Shown: positions 46,544 through 54,579, counted from the stretch's first letter. The stretch: DNA of 64,000 bases from JAVKSL01 sp039583695 (GCA_039583695.1 JAVKSL010000001.1:1-64000), one strand, 5' to 3'. Translations and numbers: made by a program. The notes: a model not told the origin generated them from the letters alone.

Positions 46544-46903
46544 ATGGCACAGTCCCAAGACCCGAAGCCCGATCAGACCAAGGGGTCCTCGGGTGCCCAG
46601 AAGATGTTCGGTGACTTCGCCCCCACGCTGGTGGAACTCACCGACGAGACGCTGTTCGGGAAGGTCTGGACCCGCAGTGAGCTGTCACCCAAGGAGCGCA
46701 GCCTGGTGACCGTCGCGGCGCTCACCACCGCTGGGAACACCGAGCAACTGGTCTACCACCTCGGTCTGGCCAAACAGAACGGCAACACCGAGACCGAGCT
46801 GATCGAGGCCATCACCCACCTGGCGTTCTACGCCGGATGGCCCAAGGCCATGTCGGCCATGGCCGTCGCCAAGCAGGTCTTCACCGAAAAGGAGAGCTCA
46901 TGA
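46544..46903 (+). CDS. Carboxymuconolactone decarboxylase-family protein
   Basis: 119 residues. The CMD domain includes LSPKERSLVTVAALTTAGNT, EQLVYHLGLAKQNGNTETEL and IEAITHLAFYAGWPKAMSAM. CMD-family members are small helical trimers or hexamers, either gamma-carboxymuconolactone decarboxylases or AhpD-like peroxidases. The CxxC of AhpD is absent, so a decarboxylase-like or unknown role is more likely. GAAAGG stands before the ATG. Its stop overlaps the ATG of the cupin gene. CMD-cupin-dehydrogenase-SDR runs of this kind are common in actinobacteria and proteobacteria; their pathway is not well defined. Confidence 0.85.
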   Translation: MAQSQDPKPDQTKGSSGAQKMFGDFAPTLVELTDETLFGKVWTRSELSPKERSLVTVAALTTAGNTEQLVYHLGLAKQNGNTETELIEAITHLAFYAGWPKAMSAMAVAKQVFTEKESS

Positions 46904-47319
46904 ACATCGAACCCAAGCACCCCACGGTCAAGGGCCCGGCGGCCTGGTTCACCGGGGACGTGTACATCGACCCCGTCCACACCCGCAAAGCCGAGCCTTC
47001 CCGGATGGCCTGTGGCTGCATGCACTTCACCCCCGGCGCCCGCACCGCCTGGCACTCCCACGCCGTCGGCCAGACCCTCCTCATCACCGAAGGCGTCGCG
47101 CTGCTCGGCACCCGTGACGGGACCGTGATCGTGGCACGCCCCGGCCAGGTCGTCTACACCCCACCGGGCGAGGAGCACTGGCACGGCGCCGCCCCCGAGA
47201 GCTTCATGGTGCACCTCGCCCTCTACGAGGGCACCGCCGACGGCGACGGCGCCAGCTGGCTCGAACACGTCACCGACGAGCAGTACAACGCCGCCGCGGC
47301 GGCGGTCACCGCTGCCTGA
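46900..47319 (+). CDS. Cupin-domain protein
   Basis: 139 residues of a single double-stranded beta-helix. Metal ligands are visible in TPGARTAWHSHAVGQTLLIT (two His) and in PPGEEHWHGAAPESFMVHLA. These short cupins stand next to CMD proteins and may bind a divalent metal to help an isomerase, decarboxylase or quercetinase-like reaction; the substrate is unknown. The ATG at 46900 overlaps the preceding TGA (ATGA), so translation is coupled. It is complete and of usual length. Confidence 0.88.
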   Translation: MNIEPKHPTVKGPAAWFTGDVYIDPVHTRKAEPSRMACGCMHFTPGARTAWHSHAVGQTLLITEGVALLGTRDGTVIVARPGQVVYTPPGEEHWHGAAPESFMVHLALYEGTADGDGASWLEHVTDEQYNAAAAAVTAA

Positions 47320-47333
47320 AAGGAGCAACCATC

Positions 47334-48356
47334 ATGCGCGGAGCAGTCATGTACGCCCCCGGCGACGTCCGATTCGAGGAGCGCCCGGACCCGAAGATCA
47401 TCCACCCGACCGACGCCATCATCTCCATGACCGCCACTTGTGTTTGCGGGTCGGACCTGTGGCCCTGGCGGGGCACCGACACCGTCACCGAGCCGACCCC
47501 GATGGGCCATGAGTACGTCGGCATCGTCGAAGAAGTCGGCGCCAAGGTCACCACCATCAAGCCCGGCCAGTTCGTCATCGGCTCGTTCATGGCGTCGGAC
47601 AACACCTGCCCGATCTGCCAGGCCGGCTACCAGAGCCGCTGCGCCCACGTCGAGTACGTCGGCGCCGGAGGAGCGCAATCGGAGTACTTGCGGGTCCCCC
47701 TGGCCGACGGCACCCTCGTCGCCACCACCGAGGCGCCCTCCGACGACCTGGTGCCTGACCTACTCGCCGCTTCTGACGTGCTGGGCACCGGCTGGTTCGC
47801 CGCCGTCGCCGCCGAGGTGGCGCCCGGCAAGACCGTGGCCGTCGTCGGTGACGGCGCGGTGGGCCTGCTCGCCATCCTCGCCGCCAAGCAGCTCGGTGCC
47901 GAGCGGATCATCGCCATGAGCCGCCACGAGGCCCGCCAGGAGCTGGCCCGGGGGTTCGGGGCGACCGACATCGTGGTCGAGCGCGGCGACGAAGGCGTCG
48001 CCCGGATCAAGGAGCTCACCGGCGGGCTCGGCGCCCACAGCGTCATCGAGGCCGTCGGCACGCAAGAGTCGATGATGCAGGCGATCCGTTCCGCCCGCCC
48101 GGGTGGCCACGTCGGTTTCGTCGGCGTCGCCCACGGCGTGACGTTGCCCGGCCAAGAGCTCTTCTACGCCGAGGTCCACCTGCTCGGCGGACCCGCCCCT
48201 GTGCGGCGGTTCCTCCCACAGCTCGTCGACCTCATCGAGCAGCGCCAGATCAACCCCGGCAAAGTCTTCGACCTCGATCTGCCCCTCGACAAGGTCGCCG
48301 AGGGGTACCGGGCCATGGACGAGCGCCGGGCGATCAAGACGCTCCTACGACCTTGA
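47334..48356 (+). CDS. Zinc-dependent alcohol dehydrogenase-family protein (MDR)
   Basis: 340 residues. Catalytic zinc ligands are Cys of TATCVCGSDLWPW, His-Glu of MGHEYVGIVEEVG, and a later Asp/Cys. A structural-zinc-like lobe has DNTCPICQAGYQSRCAHVEY, but only three of the usual four Cys are obvious. The Rossmann motif VAVVGDGAVGLLAILAAKQL binds NAD(P). It likely oxidises or reduces a small alcohol or aldehyde. AAAGGAG stands just before the ATG; the gene follows the cupin by 14 bases and precedes the SDR, so 46544-49265 looks like one transcript. Confidence 0.9.
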   Translation: MRGAVMYAPGDVRFEERPDPKIIHPTDAIISMTATCVCGSDLWPWRGTDTVTEPTPMGHEYVGIVEEVGAKVTTIKPGQFVIGSFMASDNTCPICQAGYQSRCAHVEYVGAGGAQSEYLRVPLADGTLVATTEAPSDDLVPDLLAASDVLGTGWFAAVAAEVAPGKTVAVVGDGAVGLLAILAAKQLGAERIIAMSRHEARQELARGFGATDIVVERGDEGVARIKELTGGLGAHSVIEAVGTQESMMQAIRSARPGGHVGFVGVAHGVTLPGQELFYAEVHLLGGPAPVRRFLPQLVDLIEQRQINPGKVFDLDLPLDKVAEGYRAMDERRAIKTLLRP

Positions 48357-48413
48357 AGACTCCTCATGGTCCGCGGCCAGGACAGCTCATTTCCCTCCAC
48401 GGAGGAGACCATC

Positions 48414-49265
48414 GTGAGTGAGACCAAGGTGTGGTTCATCACCGGGGCCAGCAGTGGCATGGGCGCCGAGCTCGCCAAAGCGGCGCTGGCGGTCGGCGAG
48501 CGGGCCGTCGCCACCGGCCGCGACCCCGACGCCGTGACCAGCGCAGTCGGCGCAGCCGACAACCTGCTGGCTTCCGAGCTCGATGTCACCGAGTCGAGTG
48601 ACGCCACGACAGCGGTCGCAGCCGCCGTCGAACGCTTCGGGCGGATCGACGTGCTCGTCAACAACGCCGGCCGCTCCTTCAAAGGGTTCTTCGAGGAGAT
48701 GACCGCACACCAGGTCGACCAGCAACTCGCTGTGAACCTGCTCGGCCCGATGAACGTCACCCGGGAGATCCTCCCGGTCATGCGACGGCAGCGCTGCGGG
48801 CACGTCATCTCGATTTCCTCGGGAGCCGGGCTGGTCGGGTTCGCCTACTCGTCGGTCTACGCGGCCTCCAAGTTCGGGCTCGAAGGCTGGATGGGAGCCC
48901 TCGCCCAAGAGGTCGAACCGTTCGGTATCCACACCACCATCGTGAACCCCGGATGGTTCCGCACCGACCTCATTCGTACCGACCCGGCGCTCTGGCCGCA
49001 ACAGTCGATCGACGACTACGCGGAGCGAAGCGCCGCCCAGCGGGAATGGTGGGAAGCCCAAGACGGGCACCAAACCGGGGATCCGGCCAAGCTCGCCCAG
49101 GCATTGCTCGTCATCGCCGCCGAAGACCCGCCGCCCCGGCGTTTCATTGCCGGCGCCGACGCGATCAGCCTGGCCGAACGAAAAATAGCCGAGCTACGCG
49201 AACAGATCGACGCCCACCGCGATCTGTCCACCTCGCTCGACAGCGACGACACCCAGGCGGATTAG
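48414..49265 (+). CDS. Short-chain dehydrogenase/reductase (SDR)
   Basis: 283 residues of a classical SDR: cofactor motif TGASSGMGAELAKAAL, NNAGRSFKGFF, catalytic Ser in HVISISSGAGLVG and Tyr-x3-Lys in SSVYAASKFGLEGW. The Arg of ATGRDPD after beta-2 suggests NADP(H). The C-terminal part (RRFIAGADAISLAERKIAEL) is typical of this subgroup. The start GTG at 48414 has GGAGGAG at a good distance. It is the last gene of the CMD-cupin-ADH run. The substrate is unknown. Confidence 0.9.
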   Translation: MSETKVWFITGASSGMGAELAKAALAVGERAVATGRDPDAVTSAVGAADNLLASELDVTESSDATTAVAAAVERFGRIDVLVNNAGRSFKGFFEEMTAHQVDQQLAVNLLGPMNVTREILPVMRRQRCGHVISISSGAGLVGFAYSSVYAASKFGLEGWMGALAQEVEPFGIHTTIVNPGWFRTDLIRTDPALWPQQSIDDYAERSAAQREWWEAQDGHQTGDPAKLAQALLVIAAEDPPPRRFIAGADAISLAERKIAELREQIDAHRDLSTSLDSDDTQAD

Positions 49266-49491
49266 CTCGGATCCGCTATCGCCCCAGCGTGCCGAAAGGC
49301 GACCGTAGAACGACGGCGCTCAGCTCAGGGCCGCTGCCTCACTGGGGACCGGCCTCACTGCTCGGGCCAATGGGCGGGACGAGCCTCCAAGAAACCCAGG
49401 GCGGATCACTCGGAGGCAGCCCAGTGCTTCGGGTACCCGGACCCGAGCGTTGAAGTCCATGCGCGCCCCCCGTGGTCGCGGCAGCGTCGCG
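49266..49491. other. Convergent intergenic region
   Basis: About 225 bases between the SDR and the TetR gene. I see no gene or strong hairpin here. Confidence 0.35.
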
Positions 49492-50196
49492 TCATTGGGG
49501 CTTCTCTGCTGGTCCCCGTTGGTTGTCGGAGCACGCGGTCAGGAGCCGGAGGGCGCTGTCGGCGAACCATGTGCCGAAGCGTTCTGGGGTCCATCCGCGG
49601 TCGGTGATGAGCCGGTCGAACACGGCAGGCTCCATAAGCAGCCAGACGACGTCGACGGCGTGCGTGCGGTCGATCCCGGAGCGGAGGGGCACGCGGGCGG
49701 ACAGCCCGTCGACGATCCAGGCGGCGGTGACGGCCCGCTGGGTCTTCAACTGGTCGGCGATCGGCCCGAGGCGTTCGTCGCTGCGAGCAGCCTCGAAGGC
49801 AGCGAGGACGAGGGGATCCGAGCGCTGGGCTGCGGTGACCAGGATCTCGGCGACGACGCCAAGGAACTCCTCGGGAGTAACAGCTGCCTGCGCTCGGGTG
49901 GCCCAGGGGCGTTCGAGCACCGGGACCGGCTCGTCGTCACCGGCTATGGCGACGTCGATCGCCGCCTTGAGCAACGCCGCCTTGGTCCCGAAGGCGAGCT
50001 CGACCGCAGGGACCGAGACGCCGGCGGCGGCCGCGACCGCAGCCATGGTGGTGCCGGCATAGCCGCCGACACGAAACAGCTCGCAGGCGGCCGCAAGGAT
50101 CCGCTCCCGGGTGCGACGGGCTTGGGCCTGGCGCTTGGGTGACCGGTAGGGGCGGGATCGCAGCGGCGATGCCTCCGGGCTTGCGTCCGAGACCAT
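49492..50196 (-). CDS. TetR-family transcriptional regulator
   Basis: 234 residues. The N-terminal TetR helix-turn-helix reads RERILAAACELFRVGGYAGT, TMAAVAAAAGVSVPAVELAF, and GTKAALLKAAID; the C-terminal ligand domain is variable. It faces a cluster of three VOC-domain genes with only about 50 bases between starts, so it probably represses them and itself. TATGCT at about 50203 lies in the shared promoter region. The ATG at 50196 is preferred over a GTG two codons upstream. Confidence 0.88.
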   Translation of the reverse strand: MVSDASPEASPLRSRPYRSPKRQAQARRTRERILAAACELFRVGGYAGTTMAAVAAAAGVSVPAVELAFGTKAALLKAAIDVAIAGDDEPVPVLERPWATRAQAAVTPEEFLGVVAEILVTAAQRSDPLVLAAFEAARSDERLGPIADQLKTQRAVTAAWIVDGLSARVPLRSGIDRTHAVDVVWLLMEPAVFDRLITDRGWTPERFGTWFADSALRLLTACSDNQRGPAEKPQ

Positions 50197-50249
50197 ATTC
50201 ACTATGCTAGGGTCCTACCAAACCTCTCGAGAACGGGAACAGCTGGAAG

Positions 50250-50762
50250 ATGCCGGCGCACGAGGACAGCCACCCGACGGTCTGCCCGCACCTGCGCTAC
50301 CGGGACCCTGCCGCCGCGGTGGCGTGGCTCGGCCGGTTGTTCGGGTTCACCGAGCGGATGCGCTTCGACCGTGGCGACCGCGACCTGACGGCCCGCCTAC
50401 AGGGTCCCGACGGTGGGACGGTGATGGTCTCTGGCCTCGGCGAGGAGTTCAAGGAGTGGATGGGTGAGCGGGCGCCGCGCTTCGAGGAGGCGAGCGGAGC
50501 GGGCTGGCCGCTGCTGACGCATGCCGTCACGGTCGTCGTCGACCAGGTGGACGCCCATTACCGGCGGGCCGAGCAGGCAGGCGCCATCATCTTGAGCGTC
50601 CCGACGGACCAGCCGTGGGGGCTGCGCAGCTACGCCGCCCTCGACCCGGAGGGCCACCAGTGGGAGTTCGCCACGATCGCCTCCGATCGTGCGAACTCAG
50701 GCGGTGCAGCCAGCGCTATGGACCGCCCCGGCTCTGGGGAGGCACCTGGTGGCCGGGCCTGA
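50250..50762 (+). CDS. VOC-superfamily (glyoxalase-like) protein 1
   Basis: 170 residues. Two paired beta-alpha-beta-beta-beta modules are seen: HLRYRDPAAAVAWLGRLFGF at the start and VVDQVDAHYRRAEQAGAIIL, then YAALDPEGHQWEF at the end. VOC proteins include glyoxalase I, extradiol dioxygenases and antibiotic-binding proteins; no catalytic identity is shown. The last 20 residues are a Gly/Ser-rich tail that overlaps the start of the next gene. GGAAG precedes the ATG. Confidence 0.83.
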   Translation: MPAHEDSHPTVCPHLRYRDPAAAVAWLGRLFGFTERMRFDRGDRDLTARLQGPDGGTVMVSGLGEEFKEWMGERAPRFEEASGAGWPLLTHAVTVVVDQVDAHYRRAEQAGAIILSVPTDQPWGLRSYAALDPEGHQWEFATIASDRANSGGAASAMDRPGSGEAPGGRA

Positions 50763-51192
50763 GCCGGCTCCGCCGGGGGTCCAGGTACAGCTGTCGGTGC
50801 GGCGCGGCCGGGAGGCGGTCGGGTTCTACCAGCAGGCGTTCGGCGCCGAGGAGGTGTTCCGTGTCGGGGGCGACGCAGAGAACGAGGAGGTCGTCGCCCA
50901 GCTGGCCGTCGGCGACACCCGGTTCTGGGTGGAGGACGAGTCGCCCGAGCACCACAACTTCAGCCCCGAGAGCCTCGGCGGGGCGAGCGAGCGGATGCTG
51001 TTCGTGGTCGAGGACCCGGTGGTGGTCATGGAGCGTGCCATAGCGGCGGGAGCCGAGGAGGTCTACCCCGTCGAGGAGGCTCACGGATGGCTGCTCGGCC
51101 GGGTGGTCGACCCGTACGGTCATCACTGGGAGATCGGAAAGCCGCTATCGGCGTGGCCACCGCCGACGACTCCAGAAGACACGCCGAGATGA
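50749..51192 (+). CDS. VOC-superfamily protein 2
   Basis: 147 residues of the PhnB/YdcE-like VOC subgroup: VQLSVRRGREAVGFYQQAFG, FWVEDESPEHHNFSPESLGG, VVDPYGHHWEIGKP. Proteins of this subgroup resemble 3-demethylubiquinone methyltransferase-like folds and resistance proteins. The GTG at 50749 lies behind GGGGAGG inside the end of gene 1, and its TGA overlaps the ATG of gene 3. The three genes form one tightly coupled transcript. Confidence 0.83.
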   Translation: MAGPEPAPPGVQVQLSVRRGREAVGFYQQAFGAEEVFRVGGDAENEEVVAQLAVGDTRFWVEDESPEHHNFSPESLGGASERMLFVVEDPVVVMERAIAAGAEEVYPVEEAHGWLLGRVVDPYGHHWEIGKPLSAWPPPTTPEDTPR

Positions 51193-51632
51193 GGCGCAAC
51201 CGGTCGGTCCCGCCGGCCACCGTCGTCCCGGTCCTCGTCTACCCGGACGTGCGGGCCGCGGTGGAGTGGCTGACAACCACGTTTGGCTTCGTCGAGCGCA
51301 CCCGGATCGGCGAGAGCCACCGCGCCCAGATGGCCATCGGCGCCGAGGGGGCGATGATCGTGTCCGACGTCGCAGGTGAGCGCCGACCACCGCAGGCTGG
51401 CGTCGTGACGCACGAGGTGAGGGTGCGGGTCGAGGACATCGACTCCCACTTCGAGCGGGCCCGTGCTCGGGGGGCCCGGGTGCTGGAGCCGCCAACCGAC
51501 CGGGAGTACGGCGAGCGGGACTGCACCTTCGAGGATCTCGCCGGACATCGATGGCAGTTCTGCGAGACGGTGCGAGACGTCGCACCCGAGGAGTACGGGT
51601 GCGAGACGGTATCGCCCTGGCCCGAACGGTGA
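51189..51632 (+). CDS. VOC-superfamily protein 3
   Basis: 147 residues: VPVLVYPDVRAAVEWLTTTF, GFVERTRIGESHRAQMAIG, VRVEDIDSHFERARARGARV and FEDLAGHRWQFCETV. It overlaps gene 2 by four bases (ATGA). Gene 1 and gene 3 resemble one another more than gene 2, suggesting one duplication within the cluster. The substrate is unknown. Confidence 0.83.
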   Translation: MRRNRSVPPATVVPVLVYPDVRAAVEWLTTTFGFVERTRIGESHRAQMAIGAEGAMIVSDVAGERRPPQAGVVTHEVRVRVEDIDSHFERARARGARVLEPPTDREYGERDCTFEDLAGHRWQFCETVRDVAPEEYGCETVSPWPER

Positions 51633-51946
51633 CGGTCGAACGACCGATCGCATCTCCGATAGTCGACCTTCGGGTCACGGACCAGAAGATCAGGGTCGAT
51701 TCGCCCCTCGGCTGTCGTTTCTGGGGACTTCTGCGGGAGGACAACGACATTGAGTAGTGCAGCGCCTGGGCGGCTGCACATACACAGCCCTGTAGGGCCC
51801 AAGAACTCGATGTGCACTGTGAGCTGGGTAGAGGTGCGGGCGATTCGAGAGCTTCTCACTGACGGTAGCATCAGGCCAATGGCGCCCCCGAGCCCACTCG
51901 GTGTCCACAATGACGCCTCAGAGCCGACCAGCGGCTCCGCGGCAGC
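51633..51946. other. Intergenic stretch holding one copy of a ~64-bp repeat
   Basis: No gene is supported in this stretch. At 51717-51780 it carries a repeat (GTTTCTGGGGACTT, then ACATTGAGTAGTGCAGCGCC) that recurs imperfectly at 52508-52570 on the other side of the BrnTA genes. Confidence 0.55.
51717..51780 (+). repeat. ~64-bp direct repeat, copy 1
   Basis: It shares with 52508-52570 the blocks GTTTCT, GGGACTT, GCGG, ATTGAGTAG, GCAGCGCC and GGCTGCA at matching spacing (roughly three in four bases equal). A shorter third piece, GCGAGTTTCTCGGGGAAGTT, is at 52731-52750. It may be IS-end or recombination-site remnants flanking the toxin-antitoxin pair. Confidence 0.6.
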
Positions 51947-51963
51947 GGTATAGTTTCTATACC
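51947..51963 (+). promoter_or_regulatory. Palindromic operator candidate before brnT
   Basis: GGTATAGTTTCTATACC is a perfect inverted repeat (7-3-7) ending four bases before the brnT start. It contains TATAGT, a possible -10. Toxin-antitoxin operons of this type are repressed by their antitoxin at such palindromes. Confidence 0.65.
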
Positions 51964-51967
51964 ATGG

Positions 51968-52243
51968 GTGCTCGTGGAGTTCGAGTTCGACACCGAGAAG
52001 AGCACGGCGAACCGGGCCAAGCACGGGACAGACTTCGTGGAGGCGCAGGCGCTGTGGGACGACCCGGATCGCGTCGAGGTGCCGGCTCGCACGGTGGGCG
52101 AGTCGAGGGCGCTCGTGATCGGCCGCATCGGCGCCCAGCACTGGTCGGCGGTGGTCACCTACCGGGATGGACGGGTCCGGATCATCTCGGTTCGGCGCTC
52201 ACGGACAGAGGAGGTGAGGATTTTTGGAGAAGATGAGAGCTGA
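51968..52243 (+). CDS. brnT: BrnT-family toxin
   Basis: 91 residues. The BrnT pattern is clear: EFEFDTEKSTANRAKHGTDF, VEAQALWDDPD, ARTVGESRALVIGRI and RIISVRRSRTEEVRIFGEDE. BrnT toxins are RelE-fold ribonucleases that inhibit translation. Catalytic-type residues of the family (His in AKHG, Arg-Arg in VRRS) are present. The start is the GTG at 51968 just after the palindrome, with no strong RBS; a GTG two codons later is possible. The antitoxin gene overlaps its end. Confidence 0.85.
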   Translation: MLVEFEFDTEKSTANRAKHGTDFVEAQALWDDPDRVEVPARTVGESRALVIGRIGAQHWSAVVTYRDGRVRIISVRRSRTEEVRIFGEDES

Positions 52244-52469
52244 GGAGTTCGACGAGCGCTTCGATGCGGGCGAGGACATGACGTCGTTGCTCGACCTTCA
52301 AGCTGCCCGGCGTCCGGGACTCGAGCAGCGACGGGTGAACGTCGACTTTCCCTCTTGGATGATCGCGGCACTCGACCGAGAGGCCAAGCGTCTCGGCGTC
52401 ACCCGCCAGTCGATCATCAAGGTGTGGATCGCCGATCGACTTGAGCGTCGACCCGAGAGCGCGGCATGA
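52233..52469 (+). CDS. brnA: BrnA/CopG-like antitoxin
   Basis: 78 residues. The N-terminal toxin-binding stretch is FDERFDAGEDMTSLLDLQAA. A ribbon-helix-helix DNA-binding end follows (QRRVNVDFPSWMIAALDREA, KRLGVTRQSIIKVWIADRLE), the known BrnA-type antitoxin pattern. It overlaps brnT by 11 bases if started at the ATG at 52233; a TTG at 52224 behind GAGGTGAGGA is an alternative. It neutralises BrnT and probably binds the palindrome at 51947. Confidence 0.85.
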   Translation: MRAEEFDERFDAGEDMTSLLDLQAARRPGLEQRRVNVDFPSWMIAALDREAKRLGVTRQSIIKVWIADRLERRPESAA

Positions 52470-52943
52470 GCATCGCCGAACCCCTCGTTGTCGGCAGGAG
52501 GTTGCGAGTTTCTCGGGACTTGGGCGGCCGTTGTCGCAAAATTGAGTAGGGCAGCGCCCGGGTGGCTGCATAGGGCAAGCCCGGTGACCAGCGACTTCAT
52601 CAGGCGCCTAACCCGATGGTCGTGTGCTGGTCCTGAACCCCCGCTACTACGACCGCTTGTCAGGCGCGCACCTCGTGCAGGGGCGCAAGCGCCTGACCAG
52701 CGGTTTCTCGTTCCGGCGTGCGTCGGAGATGCGAGTTTCTCGGGGAAGTTTCAAAGGGCGTCACCGGCTCGAATGAACAGGTTGCGGGCCTGCTGAACAC
52801 CTACCACGCGTCCCAGCCATCCCTAACCGGCGGGAGAAGATCATCTCCGAACGCCCGGTTCGGGAGCGCAGAGAATACCGACCGCGGACGTACCCCGATA
52901 GCCCCGCTCGCCCGAGACTGGGAAGTTGTTGTTACGCCAGCCC
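52470..52943. other. Non-coding stretch with repeat copies 2 and 3
   Basis: About 470 bases between two toxin-antitoxin modules. It holds repeat copy 2 (52508-52570) and a partial copy 3 (52731-52750). No reading frame resembles a protein, and no RNA is recognised. Confidence 0.5.
52508..52570 (+). repeat. ~64-bp direct repeat, copy 2
   Basis: GTTTCTCGGGACTTGGGCGG, then AAATTGAGTAGGGCAGCGCC, is the counterpart of 51717-51780 in the same orientation, about 790 bases apart and bracketing brnT-brnA. Confidence 0.6.
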
Positions 52944-53282
52944 TTATGCACTGCGCTTGGTGGCCGGGGCGTCGGTGGCGGTGAGAGGGATGCGCTTGCC
53001 ATCGACAACAGCATTGATCTCAAGGTGGCCGCCCAGCGCTTCGACGTAAGCGGCGAGCGTCGAGAGCAGCATGTCACCTTCGCGCTCGATCCGAGAGATC
53101 GTCGACTGGGGCCGCTGCATCGTGCGGGAGAGTTCCACCTGGGTGAGCTGACGGACGCGGCGCAATTCGCCCAGGGCGTCGCGTACCTGCTCGGCGACAA
53201 CCTTGGCCCGCTCGCGCTCGACCCGCTCCCGGCGGGAAGCGTCCGCCATCACTTCGGCTTCTAGCTCTTCGAAGCGCTTCAT
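52944..53282 (-). CDS. HigA-like antitoxin (XRE helix-turn-helix)
   Basis: 112 residues. The helix-turn-helix covers LGELRRVRQLTQVELSRTMQ, RPQSTISRIEREGDMLLSTL and AAYVEALGGHLEI, as in HigA/XRE antitoxins that follow a Gp49-like toxin. The N-terminal 45 residues form a charged helix (EAEVMADASRRERVERERAK). The ATG at 53282 overlaps the toxin stop by four bases. It likely represses the pair at the promoter around 53645-53673. Confidence 0.85.
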   Translation of the reverse strand: MKRFEELEAEVMADASRRERVERERAKVVAEQVRDALGELRRVRQLTQVELSRTMQRPQSTISRIEREGDMLLSTLAAYVEALGGHLEINAVVDGKRIPLTATDAPATKRSA

Positions 53283-53638
53283 CGTTTGCTCCTCTTCATG
53301 GTCTCGACGTGCTGGGCGTACAGGCGCTCCGCTTCGGGAATGGCCCGGCGGTACCAGGACTGCCACTGCCCGGCCTTGCTGCCGCCGACGAGCAGGACCG
53401 CCCGACGTGACGGGTCGAAAACGAACAGCACTCGCAGGTGCGCCCGACCGATTGAAGCCCGGAGCTCTTTCAAGTTGGCGATCCTGCTGGCCTGGATGGT
53501 GTCGACCGTGGGCCTCCCGAGCGCTGGACCGTGGTCACGTAGCATGGCGATCCGGGCCGTGAGCGCTTCCTGATGCTCGTCTGGAAGAGTCCGCCACCAC
53601 CGCTCGAACTCATCGGTGACGAGAACCTCCCACGGCAC
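53279..53638 (-). CDS. HigB/RelE-type toxin (phage Gp49-like)
   Basis: 119 residues of a RelE-fold toxin: WEVLVTDEFERWWRTLPDEH, LGRPTVDTIQASRIANLKEL, GRAHLRVLFVFDPSRRAVLL and GGSKAGQWQSWYRRAIPEAE. The family cuts mRNA on the ribosome. Toxin-before-antitoxin order is that of HigBA. The conserved basic residues in the HLRVLFVFDP and GGSKAG segments are present, so it looks active. A good promoter lies seven bases upstream of the start codon region. Confidence 0.87.
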   Translation of the reverse strand: MPWEVLVTDEFERWWRTLPDEHQEALTARIAMLRDHGPALGRPTVDTIQASRIANLKELRASIGRAHLRVLFVFDPSRRAVLLVGGSKAGQWQSWYRRAIPEAERLYAQHVETMKRSKR

Positions 53639-53644
53639 ACCCCG

Positions 53645-53673
53645 AGTATAGCGCCGAAAGGTTATACCGTCAA
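53645..53673 (-). promoter_or_regulatory. Sigma-70-type promoter of the HigBA-like pair
   Basis: On the minus strand TTGACG (53668-53673) and TATACT (53645-53650) stand exactly 17 bases apart, six bases before the toxin's start. A GGTATAACC-like half palindrome lies in the spacer and may be the antitoxin site. The very short leader suggests nearly leaderless mRNA. Confidence 0.7.
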
Positions 53674-53789
53674 CAGGTTTGCCCGAGAGCAGCCGGGCAC
53701 GGTATCGCGACGGCGTGCCGGCTACGGCTGGTTAGAAGGCTCCGATCCTGAGCCCGCGTAATCCAGTTGCGGGTTGATCAAGTAGATGC

Positions 53790-54143
53790 TTGAATCAGGA
53801 CGTGGTCGCAATCGCCGATCGACAGCCGGACGCGATTTTCGCGGCGCTCGCCGACGCCACCCGCCGCGACATTGTGGCCCGGTTGGCGAAGGGTGAGGCG
53901 ACCGTCAAGCAGCTGGCGGCCCCGTACTCGATGACCTTGCAGGCCGTCTCACAGCACATCGCCGTGCTCGAACGATGCAGGCTGATCAGTCGGGGCCGGT
54001 ACCGCCAGACCCGCCCCTGCCGGCTCGAACCAGACGCCCTTGAGGTGGCGGCGTCGTGGATCGAGGACAGCCGGCGAGCGTGGGCGGAGCGCATGGACCG
54101 GCTGGAGGCGCATCTGGCCCATCTCCAGGAACACCAGTCGTGA
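53790..54143 (+). CDS. ArsR-family transcriptional regulator
   Basis: 117 residues of a winged-helix ArsR protein: DAIFAALADATRRDIVARLA, KGEATVKQLAAPYSMTLQAV, SQHIAVLERCRLISRGRYRQ and a C-terminal dimer helix. No metal-binding Cys pair is visible. This subtype is regularly followed by a SRPBCC (AHSA1) gene, as here. The start may be the TTG at 53790 or the GTG at 53802. It overlaps the next gene by four bases. Confidence 0.85.
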   Translation: MNQDVVAIADRQPDAIFAALADATRRDIVARLAKGEATVKQLAAPYSMTLQAVSQHIAVLERCRLISRGRYRQTRPCRLEPDALEVAASWIEDSRRAWAERMDRLEAHLAHLQEHQS

Positions 54144-54579
54144 GTGACGACGAACTGATCTACCGACGCACCTTCCTCGCGCCGCGCGAGCTCGTGTGGC
54201 GCTGCCTGACCGAGCCGGCAGAGCTCTCCGAGTATTGGGGTCCGCGTGGCGTGACCACCCCCTTGGAGGGGATAGTCGTCGAGCTGCGCGTCGGGGGGCG
54301 GTTCGAGACTCTGATGGTCGGCGACCATGGCAGCGACCGGATGGCCGCCACCTTCACCGAGGTCGTCCCGCCTGAACGGTTGCCTGGGTCGACTCGGCCA
54401 GCGGGATGCACACCACCGGCACCTTGCGCGACCTCGGCGAAGGCGGCACCGAGGTAGTCATCTGCCAGCGGAGCGTGCCCGAGCCCCTGCGCTCGCCCGA
54501 CGCTCGTGCCGGCTTCATCACCTCGCTCGACAAGCTCGACGACCACCTCGCCCGCATGATCCCGAAGGAGCCACCATGA
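54140..54579 (+). pseudogene. SRPBCC/AHSA1-domain protein with a single-base frameshift
   Basis: From the GTG at 54140 the reading is an AHSA1-type lipid-binding domain (YRRTFLAPRELVWRCLTEPA, ELSEYWGPRGVTTP, VGGRFETLMV, FTEVVPPERL). At about 54379 one base seems to be missing: the expected AWVDSASGMHTTGTLRDLGE continues in the next frame and runs to a TGA at 54577-54579 (GFITSLDKLDDHLARMIPKE). Otherwise the protein is full length (about 147 residues). It may be a recent mutation or a sequencing error. Confidence 0.78.
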
